This document shows positions 35,565 through 44,785 of a stretch of 64,000 bases of DNA, piece after piece. The DNA comes from Kribbella italica (lineage in GTDB: Bacteria; Actinomycetota; Actinomycetes; Propionibacteriales; Kribbellaceae), in assembly GCF_014205135.1 (NCBI RefSeq), contig NZ_JACHMY010000001.1:2790001-2854000 (forward strand), read 5' to 3'. Under the pieces are notes generated by a model, which was given only the letters and a program-made list of their open reading frames with translations, was not told where the DNA came from and searched no databases. The position numbers were made by a program, and so were the translations under genes. Numbering within the stretch: the stretch's first letter is position 1; each line of letters opens with the position of its first letter.

Positions 35565-35711
35565 ATGCGCACCTACCTGTCAGAGAAGGCCCCCTGGTGG
35601 CTTCTCGTGCTGATCAATGGCGCTCCTGTCTGGATCGTCACCCTGCTCGGCCAAGCGCTCGCACCGTCGTGGTCCGCGCCCGAGAGATCTCGGGAGCAAG
35701 CGCAGACTTGA
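35565..35711 (+). CDS. 48-residue membrane peptide, possibly leaderless
   Basis: ATG at 35565 with no ribosome site but a TATAAC 6 nt upstream. The product has one hydrophobic helix (WWLLVLINGAPVWIVTLLG) with a charged C-terminus. Could be a small membrane protein or a fragment; no family recognised. Confidence 0.35.
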   Translation: MRTYLSEKAPWWLLVLINGAPVWIVTLLGQALAPSWSAPERSREQAQT

Positions 35712-35789
35712 CGAGTTCGGTGAAGGAAGCCGCCCCACTTCAGTTCGAACCTGGACCCGCCCGGCCTGCCATTCGGCCCCGGGGGCTCG

Positions 35790-37157
35790 TCAGTCGGCCA
35801 AGTCCAGCAGGGCGTTCTCGACGACCTCCGTCAGCGCCGGATGGGGCCAGTACGGCGTGTTCGCGACCGCCGTGGCGTCGAGGCCGAGCGTCATGGCCAG
35901 CACCAGCGGTTGGATCAACGTGGCCGCCTGCGGCCCGACGATGTGGGCCCCGAGCAACTTCCCGGTGTCCGGCTCGGCGATCACCTTGCAGAACCCGGTC
36001 TCGTCCTCGAGCGCCCAGCCGTAGGCGACATCGGCGTACGCCGTCTTCCCGATGCGGTGGGCAAGCTTCCGATCGCGACACTCCTGCTCGGTCAAGCCCA
36101 CCGCAGCAATCTGCGGCCGTGTGAAGATCGCGGACGGTACGACGTCGTGGGCAGCCCGGATCAGATCGTCGGGATGCTTCAGGTTGTGCGAGACGACCTC
36201 GGCCTCCCGGTTCGCGACGTGCTTGAGCGGTACCGGCGTACAGATGTCGCCCAAGGCGAAGATCCCGTCGGCCGCCGTCCGTTGGTACTCGTCGACCACC
36301 ACGCGGCCGTCCTCGGTCGTCTCGACCCCGGTCTTGTCCACAGCGAGACGATCGCTGTTCGGCTGCCGCCCGACCGCCACGAGCAGCAACTCCGCGGCCA
36401 GCATCGAGCCGTCGTCGAGCTTCACCTGCAAAGCTCCTGGCTGACCCTCGACACCGACCACCTCCCGACCGAGGTGGAGATCGAACCGCTTGCGCGCCTC
36501 GGAGGTGAACGTCTCAACGACGTCCTCGTCCTGCCCGGCGAGCAGCGCCGAAGTCTGCTCGACGATGGACACGTCGACGCCGAAGGCGGAGAACGCCGTG
36601 GCCAGTTCGGCCGCGATGTAGCCGCCACCGACGACCACCATCGTCCGCGGCAGCTCGTCGAGACGCATGACGGTGTCCGACGTTTCGTACGGGAGTCCGG
36701 ACTCGGCGACCGGCGGCGGTACGACGGGACGACCGCCGGCCGCGATCACGAACCTCTCGGCGGTGACATCGACGGGACCGTCCGCGGTCTCGATCCTCAA
36801 CCGATGCGATCCGACGAAACGCGCTGTCCCGTCGTACACCGTGATGTTCTGCTCGTCCTCCCTGCCCTGACGCCCCTGCGCGGACTGCTCGTCGAGACGG
36901 CCGAAGATCCGATCCCGCACGTCGCGCCAGCGAACTCCCGAGAGGCGCGCATCGACGCCGTACCGTCCCGCATCGCGCACGGTGTCGGCGACCTCGGCGG
37001 CCCGGATCAGCATCTTGCTCGGGATGCACCCTCTGTTCAGGCACGTCCCGCCGAACGGGCCGTCGGCAACGATCGCCACGTCGAGGCTCGAGAAGCCCTC
37101 GTCGATCACCGCGTTGCCGGAGCCGGCACCGATGACGACCACATCGTGGGTCCTCAC
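35790..37157 (-). CDS. mtr: Mycothione reductase
   Basis: A 455-residue flavoprotein disulfide reductase. The FAD-binding VIGAGSGNAV is at the N-terminus, redox disulfide GGTCLNRGCIPSK near 40-52, NADPH-binding VVVGGGYIAAELA in the middle, second FAD motif GIFALGDIC, and C-terminal HPALTEVVENALL with the catalytic His-Glu pair. This combination is that of mycothione reductase, which keeps mycothiol (the actinobacterial glutathione counterpart) reduced. GTG start at 37157. Stands alone. Confidence 0.92.
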   Translation of the reverse strand: MRTHDVVVIGAGSGNAVIDEGFSSLDVAIVADGPFGGTCLNRGCIPSKMLIRAAEVADTVRDAGRYGVDARLSGVRWRDVRDRIFGRLDEQSAQGRQGREDEQNITVYDGTARFVGSHRLRIETADGPVDVTAERFVIAAGGRPVVPPPVAESGLPYETSDTVMRLDELPRTMVVVGGGYIAAELATAFSAFGVDVSIVEQTSALLAGQDEDVVETFTSEARKRFDLHLGREVVGVEGQPGALQVKLDDGSMLAAELLLVAVGRQPNSDRLAVDKTGVETTEDGRVVVDEYQRTAADGIFALGDICTPVPLKHVANREAEVVSHNLKHPDDLIRAAHDVVPSAIFTRPQIAAVGLTEQECRDRKLAHRIGKTAYADVAYGWALEDETGFCKVIAEPDTGKLLGAHIVGPQAATLIQPLVLAMTLGLDATAVANTPYWPHPALTEVVENALLDLAD

Positions 37158-37474
37158 CGTCGTCCGACCCGTCCGACGAAGAGGGCGCTGAGACCGGCTG
37201 CGAGACGAGGCATGATGCACCAGTACCCACCTTCGTCGAGCCATGCATCGGCCAGATCCTCAGGTCGCCCGCAACTCCGGTGATCGACGTCCGTGCGGCG
37301 TCCTTGTCGTTGGCCAGTACGTCGGCCACTTTGCCGGAAATCCCCAGTGAAGCCTGAGCCGAACGTCGGACAAGCTTCGCGACGCTTGCCAGTCGTCGAG
37401 GGTAATGGCAGTACCTGACTCGTCACGAACGAATTTGGCAGACTCGGCGATCAGAAGCACAGGGACCGAACACT
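37158..37474. other. 317-bp region between divergent mtr and MFS genes
   Basis: Short frames on the minus strand here have protein-like composition (for example one containing ITLDDWQASRSL), but none has a start, ribosome site and recognisable family together. I see no gene I can support. Confidence 0.4.
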
Positions 37475-38875
37475 GTGCCGCCAGAGTGGAGTGCCTTGCC
37501 CCAGACCGACGCCGTGCCGGCGGCTGCATCAACCATTCCTGATGCGCCCCACGCCAGGATCGTCATCACCACCGCGTCGCTGGGCTTCTTCCTGATCACC
37601 CTGGACATCTCGATCGTCAACGTCGCCCGGTCCCGGATCAGGAGCGGGCTCGGTGGCGGAACAACCGGTCAGCAGTGGACGATCGACGGCTACACGCTGC
37701 TGTTCGCCGCGCTCCTGCTGTTCGCGGGCACCCTGTCCGACCGGATCGGCGCGAAGAAGGCCCTCGGTGCAGGCATCGTCGGCTTCGGACTGACCTCGGC
37801 CGCCTGCGCGGCCGCGCCCACCATCGAAGTGCTCGTCGCTGCCCGCTGCGCACAGGGCGCCGCCGCGGCGATCATGCTGCCGGCATCAATGGCCCTGGTC
37901 CGCGAGGCATTCCCCGACCCGCGCCGACGAGCCGGCGCGCTCGGCGTGTGGGCGGTCGGCGGTGCCGTCGCCGGACTGGTCGGACAACCACTCGGCGGCC
38001 TGCTCACGACCCTCGACTGGCGCTGGGTCTTCACCATCAACCTGCCCGTCTGCGCCGCCATGGTCGCCTTCCTCGCCGCGGTCGCACCTTCACCCACCCG
38101 GCCCTCCCGATTCGACTGGGCCGGTCAGATCCTTGCCGTCGTCGCGTTGTCCACCCTGGTCTACGGACTCATCGAAGGCGGCCACCGCGGCTTCACCCAC
38201 CCCACCGTCGTCGTCGCACTCGCGGCCGCCGTGATCACCCTCGCCGCCTTCCTGGCCGTCCAGGCCCGCGGCCGGCACCCGATGATGCCGCTGGAACTGT
38301 TCCAGGCGTACGGCTTCCGGCTGGCCCTCCCCGTCGGGTTCGCCTTCATGGTCGGCAACTACGGCAACGTGTTCGTCGTCAGCCTCTTCCTCCAGCAGCA
38401 CCTCGAACTGTCCCCACTCCACGCCGGGCTCGCGTTCCTGCCGTCCGCCTTCTTCGCGATCGCCGGAAACCTCGCCAGCGGACCGGTCACCAACCGATTC
38501 GGCGCCCGCGTCCCGGTCGTGACCGGCCTGTTGTCGATGACCGCCGGCCTCCTGGCCCTGCTCCTCACAGCACCACTGGAGTCACCGGTCATCACCGCGC
38601 TCTGCGTCATCCCGATCGGAGCCGGCGGTTCACTGGCCATGCCCTCGATCACCAGCGTCGTCCTCGAAGGTGTCCCCGCCGAACGTGCCGGAACCGCCAG
38701 CGCCGTGTTCAACACCTTCCGGCAAATCGGCGGCGCGGTCGCCATCGCCGTCTTCGGCGCCCTCATCGCCAACCCCGACACCTTCCTCACCGGCCTGCGC
38801 ATCAGCCTCGCCTCAGCCGCCGCCCTCCTTCTCCTCGCGGCCCTCAACAGCACCCGCATCCAGCCACGAGACTGA
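37475..38875 (+). CDS. MFS multidrug exporter, DHA2 (14-helix) type
   Basis: A 466-residue transporter. The first helix motif is IVITTASLGFFLITLDISIVNVA; conserved loop signatures are LFAGTLSDRIGAKKAL, the motif C stretch GGAVAGLVGQPLGGLL and WRWVFTINLPV. About 14 hydrophobic segments. GTG start at 37475 with AGGGA 9 nt upstream; a TTG slightly downstream is possible. No local regulator. Substrate unknown. Confidence 0.9.
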   Translation: MPPEWSALPQTDAVPAAASTIPDAPHARIVITTASLGFFLITLDISIVNVARSRIRSGLGGGTTGQQWTIDGYTLLFAALLLFAGTLSDRIGAKKALGAGIVGFGLTSAACAAAPTIEVLVAARCAQGAAAAIMLPASMALVREAFPDPRRRAGALGVWAVGGAVAGLVGQPLGGLLTTLDWRWVFTINLPVCAAMVAFLAAVAPSPTRPSRFDWAGQILAVVALSTLVYGLIEGGHRGFTHPTVVVALAAAVITLAAFLAVQARGRHPMMPLELFQAYGFRLALPVGFAFMVGNYGNVFVVSLFLQQHLELSPLHAGLAFLPSAFFAIAGNLASGPVTNRFGARVPVVTGLLSMTAGLLALLLTAPLESPVITALCVIPIGAGGSLAMPSITSVVLEGVPAERAGTASAVFNTFRQIGGAVAIAVFGALIANPDTFLTGLRISLASAAALLLLAALNSTRIQPRD

Positions 38876-39029
38876 CGACCGCAGCAGATCGCTGGACTAC
38901 ACCTGGGATCCGGCGGGGCTACAGATGTCCGACCTCAAACCGCCCAGCATCGGAGCGGGCCTGGGCAGTTGCTCGTCGACCGAAGGCTCTCCTCACCTGC
39001 CCTTGATTCCCCGGACCATCAAGCCGCTC

Positions 39030-39272
39030 CTAGACCACGTCGTCGTCCGGCGTGAGCAGCTTGACGCGTCGCTTCAGGTGTCGCCACTGGTAGCCCTGGT
39101 AGGTGATGAGGCCGACAAGCAGCACCGCCAAGGTTGAAGAGTGGTCGCGCTGAGTCGTACCTGTGGGTCGCACGTTGACGTACGCGTAGAGCCACCGTCC
39201 GATGGGGTCGCTGATGGTCGCGATCCCGTTCCACGGCAAGCGAGCCCGGAGCCCCTGCCAGCCGCTCGTCAT
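39030..39272 (-). CDS. Small single-helix membrane protein
   Basis: An 80-residue protein with one hydrophobic segment (SSTLAVLLVGLITYQGYQW) followed by a basic stretch (HLKRRVKLL) and an acidic end. ATG at 39272 with GGGAG upstream. Directly downstream of the MFS gene 39306-40649 in the same orientation (33-bp gap). Unknown function. Confidence 0.5.
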   Translation of the reverse strand: MTSGWQGLRARLPWNGIATISDPIGRWLYAYVNVRPTGTTQRDHSSTLAVLLVGLITYQGYQWRHLKRRVKLLTPDDDVV

Positions 39273-39305
39273 GTTGCCCGGTTGCTCCCATACGGCTCTG
39301 TGCCG

Positions 39306-40649
39306 CTACTCCCAGGACCAGAGCCGTGTGCAAACGACGATTCCCGCGGCCGCGATCAGGGCGGCCGTCAGGTAGCCGAGTCGATAGCCGGTCATCGGAG
39401 CGTTGGAGGCGACGAGCGGACCGGCGATGGCGAGGCCGACGGCTGTGCCGAGCTGGGCGGTCGAGTTGAGCAGGCCGGCGGCCACCCCGCGGTCGCCGGG
39501 ACTGACGTCCGCCGTACCGGACGTTGTCGAGCACACCGAAGCGACACCGAGTCCGAAGCCCATCATGGCGAAGGCCGACAGCAGCGCGAGCGCTCGGAGA
39601 CCGTCCTGCGGTAGGACCGCCAGCACCGCCGTTCCGAAGAGGACCCCGGCGAAACCTCCGGCCATGGCCGGTCTGATGCCGGTTCGCCGCAGGATGCCGG
39701 GAGCAAGCAGAGATCCGGCGATCACAGCAAGGTTGAAGATCGGGAAGAGTGCCGCGCCACGGCTGGGCGAAAGGTGCAGCGTGGTCTGCACGTAGAGAAC
39801 GACGGTCAGCATGGCCGGTGTGGTCGAGCCCGTGAGCGCCGCCGCGGCGAGATTGCCGGTGGCAACGCCCGGCGTACGCAGCAGCTGACCCGGAATCAGT
39901 GGGTCGTCGGCGCGGCGCTCGATGCGAACGAACCAGCCGACGACGCCGCTGGTGAGGGCCAGCAGGACCCAGCCGGTCCACTGGCCGGCGTCACTCGCGA
40001 TCAGACTCGTCGCGAGGACGAAGAGACCGATCCCGAGCGTGATCGAGGCGGCCCCGGCGAGATCAAGGGACCTGCGCCGTTCGGACCAGCGCGCCGGAGA
40101 GCGCCGGAGCACTTGGCTCAGGACGAGCGCCGCCACCGCGATCGGAAGGTTGACGGCGAACACCCACCGCCAACCGGCCAGCTCGGTGATCAGACCCCCG
40201 AGCACCCAGCCGCTGGCACCTCCTCCCGCCGCGGCGGCGGTCCACCAGCCGATCGCTCGATCGCCCGCGTCCAATTCGCCGAGCGCAGCCAGCGCCGCCG
40301 GCGAGAGCAAGGCCGCCCCGACCCCTTGGAGAGCACGGGCAACAATCAGTACGACGGGATCCCAGGCCACAGCACAGACCAGCGACGCCCCGGCGAAAAT
40401 CACCAGGCCGACGACGAACATCCGTCGTGCTCCGGCCAGATCCGCCAGCCTTCCGCCCAGCACCAGCAGGCCGACCAGCATCACCGTGTAGGCAGTCAGT
40501 ACCGCCGGCAACTGGACGGGTGAGAACCCCAGTTCGGCCCCGATCACCGGCAACGCGGTCACAACGATCGTCGCATCCAGGACGACGACGAACTGGGCGA
40601 CGCACACCACGGCCTGGCCGATCACCTTGTTTCCACTCAACGCCCTCAT
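39306..40649 (-). CDS. MFS transporter, DHA2-like drug exporter
   Basis: A 447-residue transporter with VVCVAQFVVVLDATIVVTALPVIGAELGF at the N-terminus (the DHA2 motif D1), then LGGRLADLAGARRMF and a motif-C-like GWVLGGLITELAGWRWVFAVNLP. About 14 helices. The ATG at 40649 has no ribosome site and may be leaderless. It is divergent from a CGNR regulator 55 bp away, which probably controls it. Confidence 0.9.
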   Translation of the reverse strand: MRALSGNKVIGQAVVCVAQFVVVLDATIVVTALPVIGAELGFSPVQLPAVLTAYTVMLVGLLVLGGRLADLAGARRMFVVGLVIFAGASLVCAVAWDPVVLIVARALQGVGAALLSPAALAALGELDAGDRAIGWWTAAAAGGGASGWVLGGLITELAGWRWVFAVNLPIAVAALVLSQVLRRSPARWSERRRSLDLAGAASITLGIGLFVLATSLIASDAGQWTGWVLLALTSGVVGWFVRIERRADDPLIPGQLLRTPGVATGNLAAAALTGSTTPAMLTVVLYVQTTLHLSPSRGAALFPIFNLAVIAGSLLAPGILRRTGIRPAMAGGFAGVLFGTAVLAVLPQDGLRALALLSAFAMMGFGLGVASVCSTTSGTADVSPGDRGVAAGLLNSTAQLGTAVGLAIAGPLVASNAPMTGYRLGYLTAALIAAAGIVVCTRLWSWE

Positions 40650-40690
40650 GGGGGAAACAAGTGCCCGATGGAGCCGGTGAGCAAACCTGG

Positions 40691-40696
40691 TAAAGT
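40691..40696 (+). promoter_or_regulatory. -10 element of a leaderless CGNR gene promoter
   Basis: TAAAGT lies 8 nt before the ATG at 40705, and no ribosome site is present, so the transcript should start at or next to the start codon. The 55-bp divergent region to 40649 must hold both promoters and any operator. Confidence 0.45.
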
Positions 40697-40704
40697 CCGT
40701 TTTG

Positions 40705-41322
40705 ATGGAAACAGCGCAGAGTACGAGCCGTCGCCCGGCCGGTGTCCGTGAGTTGCCGATCGTGGCCGGGCACCTCGCGCTCGATTTCGCGAACACCGTG
40801 GACAACCCGGACGGCCCGCAGCGCTTCGATCACGTCATCGACTATCCGGGCCTCCTGGACTGGGCGGCGCGACGCGGCGTCCTGTCCGACGTCGACACAC
40901 TGCGATCGACAGCCTCCCGGCATCCGAGGCGCGCGATCGCCACGGCTCGCCGAGCCGCAGTACTGCGCGACGCTCTCAACGCTGTCTTCGGCGCGGTCGT
41001 CGATGGCACGGGTACCGCCGAGAGCTGGCCTCGGCTCCGGCCGTTCGTCTCGGCGGCGATCGAGCACGCGACCGACTCGAGTCCGGAGCCGACCTGGGAT
41101 TTCACCGACCTGGAATCGCCGCTGTGGCCGATCGCCGACAGCGCCTACTCCTTGCTCACCGGACCGGCGGCCCTTCGCAGACTCAAACGCTGCGCCGGCT
41201 GCCCCTGGCTCTTCCTCGATCAGTCCCGCAACGGCAGCCGCCGCTGGTGCTCGATGGAACTGTGCGGCACCGACCACAAGATCAACCTGTACGTCGCCAA
41301 GCGCGCCGGCAGCCGCCGGTAG
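40705..41322 (+). CDS. CGNR zinc-finger transcriptional regulator
   Basis: A 205-residue protein. The N-terminal ABATE-like domain has LPIVAGHLALDFANTVDNPDGPQRFD. The C-terminal zinc finger CAGCPWLFLDQSRNGSRRWC followed by CGTDHKINLYVAKR gives the two cysteine pairs; the family name motif CGNR is CGTD here. Such proteins are probable stress-type repressors. Divergent from an MFS exporter. Confidence 0.9.
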   Translation: METAQSTSRRPAGVRELPIVAGHLALDFANTVDNPDGPQRFDHVIDYPGLLDWAARRGVLSDVDTLRSTASRHPRRAIATARRAAVLRDALNAVFGAVVDGTGTAESWPRLRPFVSAAIEHATDSSPEPTWDFTDLESPLWPIADSAYSLLTGPAALRRLKRCAGCPWLFLDQSRNGSRRWCSMELCGTDHKINLYVAKRAGSRR

Positions 41323-41378
41323 GCGTCCGCGATCATCTCGGCCCGCCGGTGACGCCGATCCGTTCGCCGGTGTGCTGG

Positions 41379-42224
41379 TCATTCCGGCTCGTACTGCTGC
41401 CGTCCATAGCGCCGCCGGCCCTGTCCTCTGCTTCGGAGTTGGGCGGCGTCGTACGCGGGAAGCCGGCGGGTCTCCACGACGCGGCGGGCGACGTCGCGCA
41501 GCTTGACGTTGGCATCCTGGGAGTAGCGCCGGAGGACCGCGAACGCCTGGGCCGCGTCCATCCCGAACTGGGACATCAAGATCCCCTGCGCCTGACCGAC
41601 CACAGTGCGTGCCTCCATCCCTCGGGTCAGGGTCGCCGCCTGCTGGGCCGAATCGATCGCGATGGCCGTGTGGCAGGCGAGCAAGTAAGCGACCGCGTTG
41701 TCCGCAACGGCCAGCCGGCCGGGGCTGGTCGAGCAGAAGTTCAGGAAACCCAGTTCCGATCGAGCGGTCGACAGGCGGATGCTCAGCAGGCTTCTCAGCC
41801 CGATCCGGGCGACCCGCGGCCCCCACCGCGGCCAGTGGGGATCGTCGACGGCGTCCTGGATCAGAATGCTGCGCGGTGCCGAGCCGTCCGGCTGCCACGG
41901 GCCCTCGCCGGTAATGACCTGCAGTTCGACGGCTGCTGCGAAGCGCGGATCGCAGATCCCGACCGGGTGACACCGGCTCCTGTCATCGCGAAGCATGACG
42001 CCGGTGAAGTCACAGGGAACGATTTCGTGGGCGAACCGCAGAACCCGGGAGACGGTCTCGTCGAAACCGGGCGCGTTGTGGAGATCCATCGCCAGCAGAC
42101 CGAACCCTGCTGCGTGGGCACGTTCGGAGTCCACAACTGGTTGATCAGGTGTCTCGGTACGGCGCGGGGGCCGCGTGCTGCTGGTCGGGGCTGAAAGCTC
42201 CGCGCGGTCGCGGGTGATCTGCAT
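41379..42224 (-). CDS. GAF and ANTAR domain signalling protein
   Basis: A 281-residue protein. An N-terminal extension of about 50 residues (rich in Ser, Thr, Arg) precedes a GAF domain (GFLNFCSTSP near its end, IRLSTARSELGFLNF) and a C-terminal ANTAR domain (VVGQAQGILMSQFGMDAAQAFAVLRRYSQDANVKLRDVARRVV). ATG at 42224. It carries copy 3 of the leader element, so its own leader may be a target of ANTAR-type control. Convergent with the CGNR gene. Confidence 0.88.
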   Translation of the reverse strand: MQITRDRAELSAPTSSTRPPRRTETPDQPVVDSERAHAAGFGLLAMDLHNAPGFDETVSRVLRFAHEIVPCDFTGVMLRDDRSRCHPVGICDPRFAAAVELQVITGEGPWQPDGSAPRSILIQDAVDDPHWPRWGPRVARIGLRSLLSIRLSTARSELGFLNFCSTSPGRLAVADNAVAYLLACHTAIAIDSAQQAATLTRGMEARTVVGQAQGILMSQFGMDAAQAFAVLRRYSQDANVKLRDVARRVVETRRLPAYDAAQLRSRGQGRRRYGRQQYEPE

Positions 42225-42287
42225 CGGCCTGACTCTCTGGGGAACACTCCCTGTAGTGCGTGGAGTGCCGCCGGGGTCTGGGGCAGC
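42225..42287 (-). promoter_or_regulatory. Conserved leader element, copy 3
   Basis: Begins GCTGCCCCAGACCCCGGCGG with CACTCC following; CACTCC can pair with GGAGTG (6 bp) and the end is GAGAGTCAGG as in copy 2. Distance to the ATG at 42224 is 63 nt. Confidence 0.5.
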
Positions 42288-42296
42288 ATCACAACG

Positions 42297-42310
42297 GTCC
42301 TCGAGAGGAC
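42297..42310. promoter_or_regulatory. Inverted repeat upstream of leader element
   Basis: GTCCTC-N2-GAGGAC, 10 bp before copy 3 of the leader element. A possible operator; no promoter boxes are clear here. Confidence 0.3.
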
Positions 42311-42343
42311 TTGCGCGTGCGGTGGCGAGATCGAGCGGTGGGA

Positions 42344-43171
42344 CTACTGCGGTTTGGTCGACAGCAGCGGGAGGCCGGTGCCGTTCTCCAGCGGGTTGCC
42401 CGGGTAGTTGTAGAACTTGCCGGGCTTGCTGCCCTTCTTGCCGAAGCCGACCCCGACCTCCTCCAAGGCGCGCAGCGCGTCGCCGCCCGTCTTCTGGAGG
42501 AAGGACTCGAAGCCTCTGTCGTTCGGGGCGTTGACGACGGGCGCGCCGAGCTTGCCCTGCGCGTCGCGGGCCAGGGCCCGGTGCACGGCTTCGGTTCCCA
42601 GCGCCTCCGCGCACAGCCGGGCACCGAAGGCGTCACCGTGACGGGCAGCCGAGGTCACGCCGACGAGATAGGCGCTGATCTCGATGTCCTCGTCCTTCTC
42701 GATCGACTGGAACAGGCCGGCGCCGCCCTTGCCGAACAACTCCTCCGGGATCCAGATGCGGGTGGCGATCGGCTCGCCGCCGACCCGCTGCAACCCTCGG
42801 AGGTGGTAGTACTCCGAGGTGTTGGCCGACTTCAGCACCGGCAGGAACTTCGCCGACGGCGTGCCGGGAGCGCGGCGTACGGCTTCGCTCACGAAGGTCA
42901 CGCCGAAGACCTCGAAGGTCGCCAGCACCGACTTGATCCGGTGCATGGAGTCGGCACGGCTGGACTTGCTGTCCGAGACGTTCGTCGCCGCGAGTGCAGG
43001 AGTCGCGGCGGAGGCGAGCAGCGCCCCACCACCAACCGCTGCCAGGGCCTTGCCGGCCCGGTCCAGCAGAGCTCGCCGCGTTCGGGTATGCGGGACGGCA
43101 GCGTCGAAGGCCTCCTCCACGGCGGCGTAGTCCCGCGCCGTGACCGGTCTGACTTCGTTGGTATCGGACAT
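42344..43171 (-). CDS. Secreted ferritin-like domain protein
   Basis: A 275-residue protein. An N-terminal RTRRALLDRAGKALAAVG twin-arginine-like signal is followed by ALLASAATPALA, so Tat export is likely. The mature part resembles ferritin-like (DUF4439-type) proteins, with long helices and Glu/His residues (NTSEYYHLRGLQRVGG, FQSIEKDEDIEISAY). Iron or oxygen chemistry is inferred from the fold only. First of a same-strand group with the hemerythrin-hydrolase and the cupin. Confidence 0.82.
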   Translation of the reverse strand: MSDTNEVRPVTARDYAAVEEAFDAAVPHTRTRRALLDRAGKALAAVGGGALLASAATPALAATNVSDSKSSRADSMHRIKSVLATFEVFGVTFVSEAVRRAPGTPSAKFLPVLKSANTSEYYHLRGLQRVGGEPIATRIWIPEELFGKGGAGLFQSIEKDEDIEISAYLVGVTSAARHGDAFGARLCAEALGTEAVHRALARDAQGKLGAPVVNAPNDRGFESFLQKTGGDALRALEEVGVGFGKKGSKPGKFYNYPGNPLENGTGLPLLSTKPQ

Positions 43172-43194
43172 TTCGATCTCCCTCGTTCGTCGAC

Positions 43195-44748
43195 TCAGTG
43201 GGTGCGGAAAGCAGCCGTGAAGTGATCGGCAGCTTCCTGCTGGGCCTGACCGGCCTTGTCGAGTACCGCGGCGGCGCCGAAGAACTCGTGCATCATGCCG
43301 TCGTAGCGGCTGTGGACGACCGGGACACCGGCCGTCTCGAGGTTCGTGGCGAACTGCTCACCCTGGCTGCGCAGTACGTCGCGCTCGTCGGTGATCACCA
43401 GCGTCGGCGGTAGTCCCGCCAACTCCTCCTTACCCACGTCCAGCAAGGCGATCCGGGGATCGGTGGCCGCTTCGGGAACTCCCTCGAAGGCGTGCATCGC
43501 CATCCAGGACAGCAGCGGCCTGCTCAGCGGGCGGGAGTCCGCCGCGTCCGCGAACGAGTCACCCCACTGCTCGGCCGTCGTCAGCGGGTAGACGAGCACC
43601 TGGGCGACCGGCAACGGCGCACCGGACTCCTTCAGCTGCAAGGAGGTGGCTGCCGCCATGGTTCCGCCGACCGACTCGCCACCGATGGCGATGCGGGCCG
43701 GGTCGCCACCGAGCTGAGCGGCGTTGGCCTGGAGCCAGTGGTAAGTGGCCAGTACGTCGTCGTGCGCGGCCGGGAACACGTGCTCGGGTGCCCGGCGGTA
43801 CTCGGGCGAAACGACGATCGCGCCGGACTTGTTGACCAGCCCGCGGCAGGAGGCGTCGTACGTATCCACGTCGTACAGCACGAAGCCGCCGCCGTGGACC
43901 CAGAGGATGACCGGCAACGGTGCCGTTCCCGCGTCCTGCGGCTTGTAGATCCGTACCGGAAGCTCGCCGTCGTCACCGAGCAGGTTGACGTCCTCGACCG
44001 AGCCCACCGGTTCGGGATCGGTCGGCTTGCCGTCGGCCTGGAGGACTGCGTGGACCGCATCCACCAACGTCGGCTGGCGACGCGCTTGGTCGGGCTTCAG
44101 GATCTCGAGCGGCTTGGGATCCAGACCCGCGAACGTGTCGATGAGTCGCTGCGCCTGAGGATCGAGCAGACCGGATGCATCCGTCCCGAGCACGTGGACA
44201 CGTCCGCTGGCCTTGTCGCGCAACTTGTCGATCACCGCGGCGCCCGCGTCGGCCAGTTTGTGGCCGAGACCGCTGGAGGGCGCGGCCGGGTGCGAGTACG
44301 TCGGCGCGGTGCGCTTCGCCGCCAGGAACTCGCCGCCCAGTTCGGCCATTCGCTCCGGGCCCGCTCCCTCGCGGATCTTCGGCAGGAAGATGGTCTCCTC
44401 CTCGTTGGCGTGCTCGCGGATGTCCTTGATGATTGCGGCGAGGGCGTCTTCGAACTCGGGCTCACCGGGTGCGGACTGTTCGACGGTCTTGACCAGCTTC
44501 TTGACCTCCGCGTGCTCGGCGATCAGTTCTTCGGCGTCGTCGTTGCGGCCGAGTCGTTTGAGCTCGGGGTAGAAGGTGCGTTCCTCGGCGTCGGCGTGCA
44601 GAGCGACCTGGAAACAGATCTGGTCGGCGAGAATCTGCCGGTCTCCGCGACCGGCCTCGACGTGCTCGAACAGCCGGTTCACCGCGGCGTGGTCGTTGGC
44701 GATCATGTGGTCGACGTCGCCGGGTTGTGTCGGGTACGGAAGTGCCAT
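43195..44748 (-). CDS. Hemerythrin HHE domain fused to HSL-type alpha/beta hydrolase
   Basis: A 517-residue two-domain protein. Residues 1-150 are a hemerythrin HHE domain with His20, His51, His79 and His113 plus HADAEERTF and HANEEETIF, enough for a di-iron site. Residues about 230-517 are an alpha/beta hydrolase of the hormone-sensitive-lipase family: HGGGF oxyanion hole at 285-289, GESVG nucleophile elbow with Ser359, later VITDERD and a C-terminal YDGMMHEF histidine. A linker of about 70 residues joins them. The fusion suggests hydrolysis switched by oxygen or redox state. It is preceded by a cupin gene in the same orientation. Confidence 0.9.
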   Translation of the reverse strand: MALPYPTQPGDVDHMIANDHAAVNRLFEHVEAGRGDRQILADQICFQVALHADAEERTFYPELKRLGRNDDAEELIAEHAEVKKLVKTVEQSAPGEPEFEDALAAIIKDIREHANEEETIFLPKIREGAGPERMAELGGEFLAAKRTAPTYSHPAAPSSGLGHKLADAGAAVIDKLRDKASGRVHVLGTDASGLLDPQAQRLIDTFAGLDPKPLEILKPDQARRQPTLVDAVHAVLQADGKPTDPEPVGSVEDVNLLGDDGELPVRIYKPQDAGTAPLPVILWVHGGGFVLYDVDTYDASCRGLVNKSGAIVVSPEYRRAPEHVFPAAHDDVLATYHWLQANAAQLGGDPARIAIGGESVGGTMAAATSLQLKESGAPLPVAQVLVYPLTTAEQWGDSFADAADSRPLSRPLLSWMAMHAFEGVPEAATDPRIALLDVGKEELAGLPPTLVITDERDVLRSQGEQFATNLETAGVPVVHSRYDGMMHEFFGAAAVLDKAGQAQQEAADHFTAAFRTH

Positions 44749-44785
44749 GGGTTCGATCTCCTGAAGGTCGTTGATCGCGGCTCGA

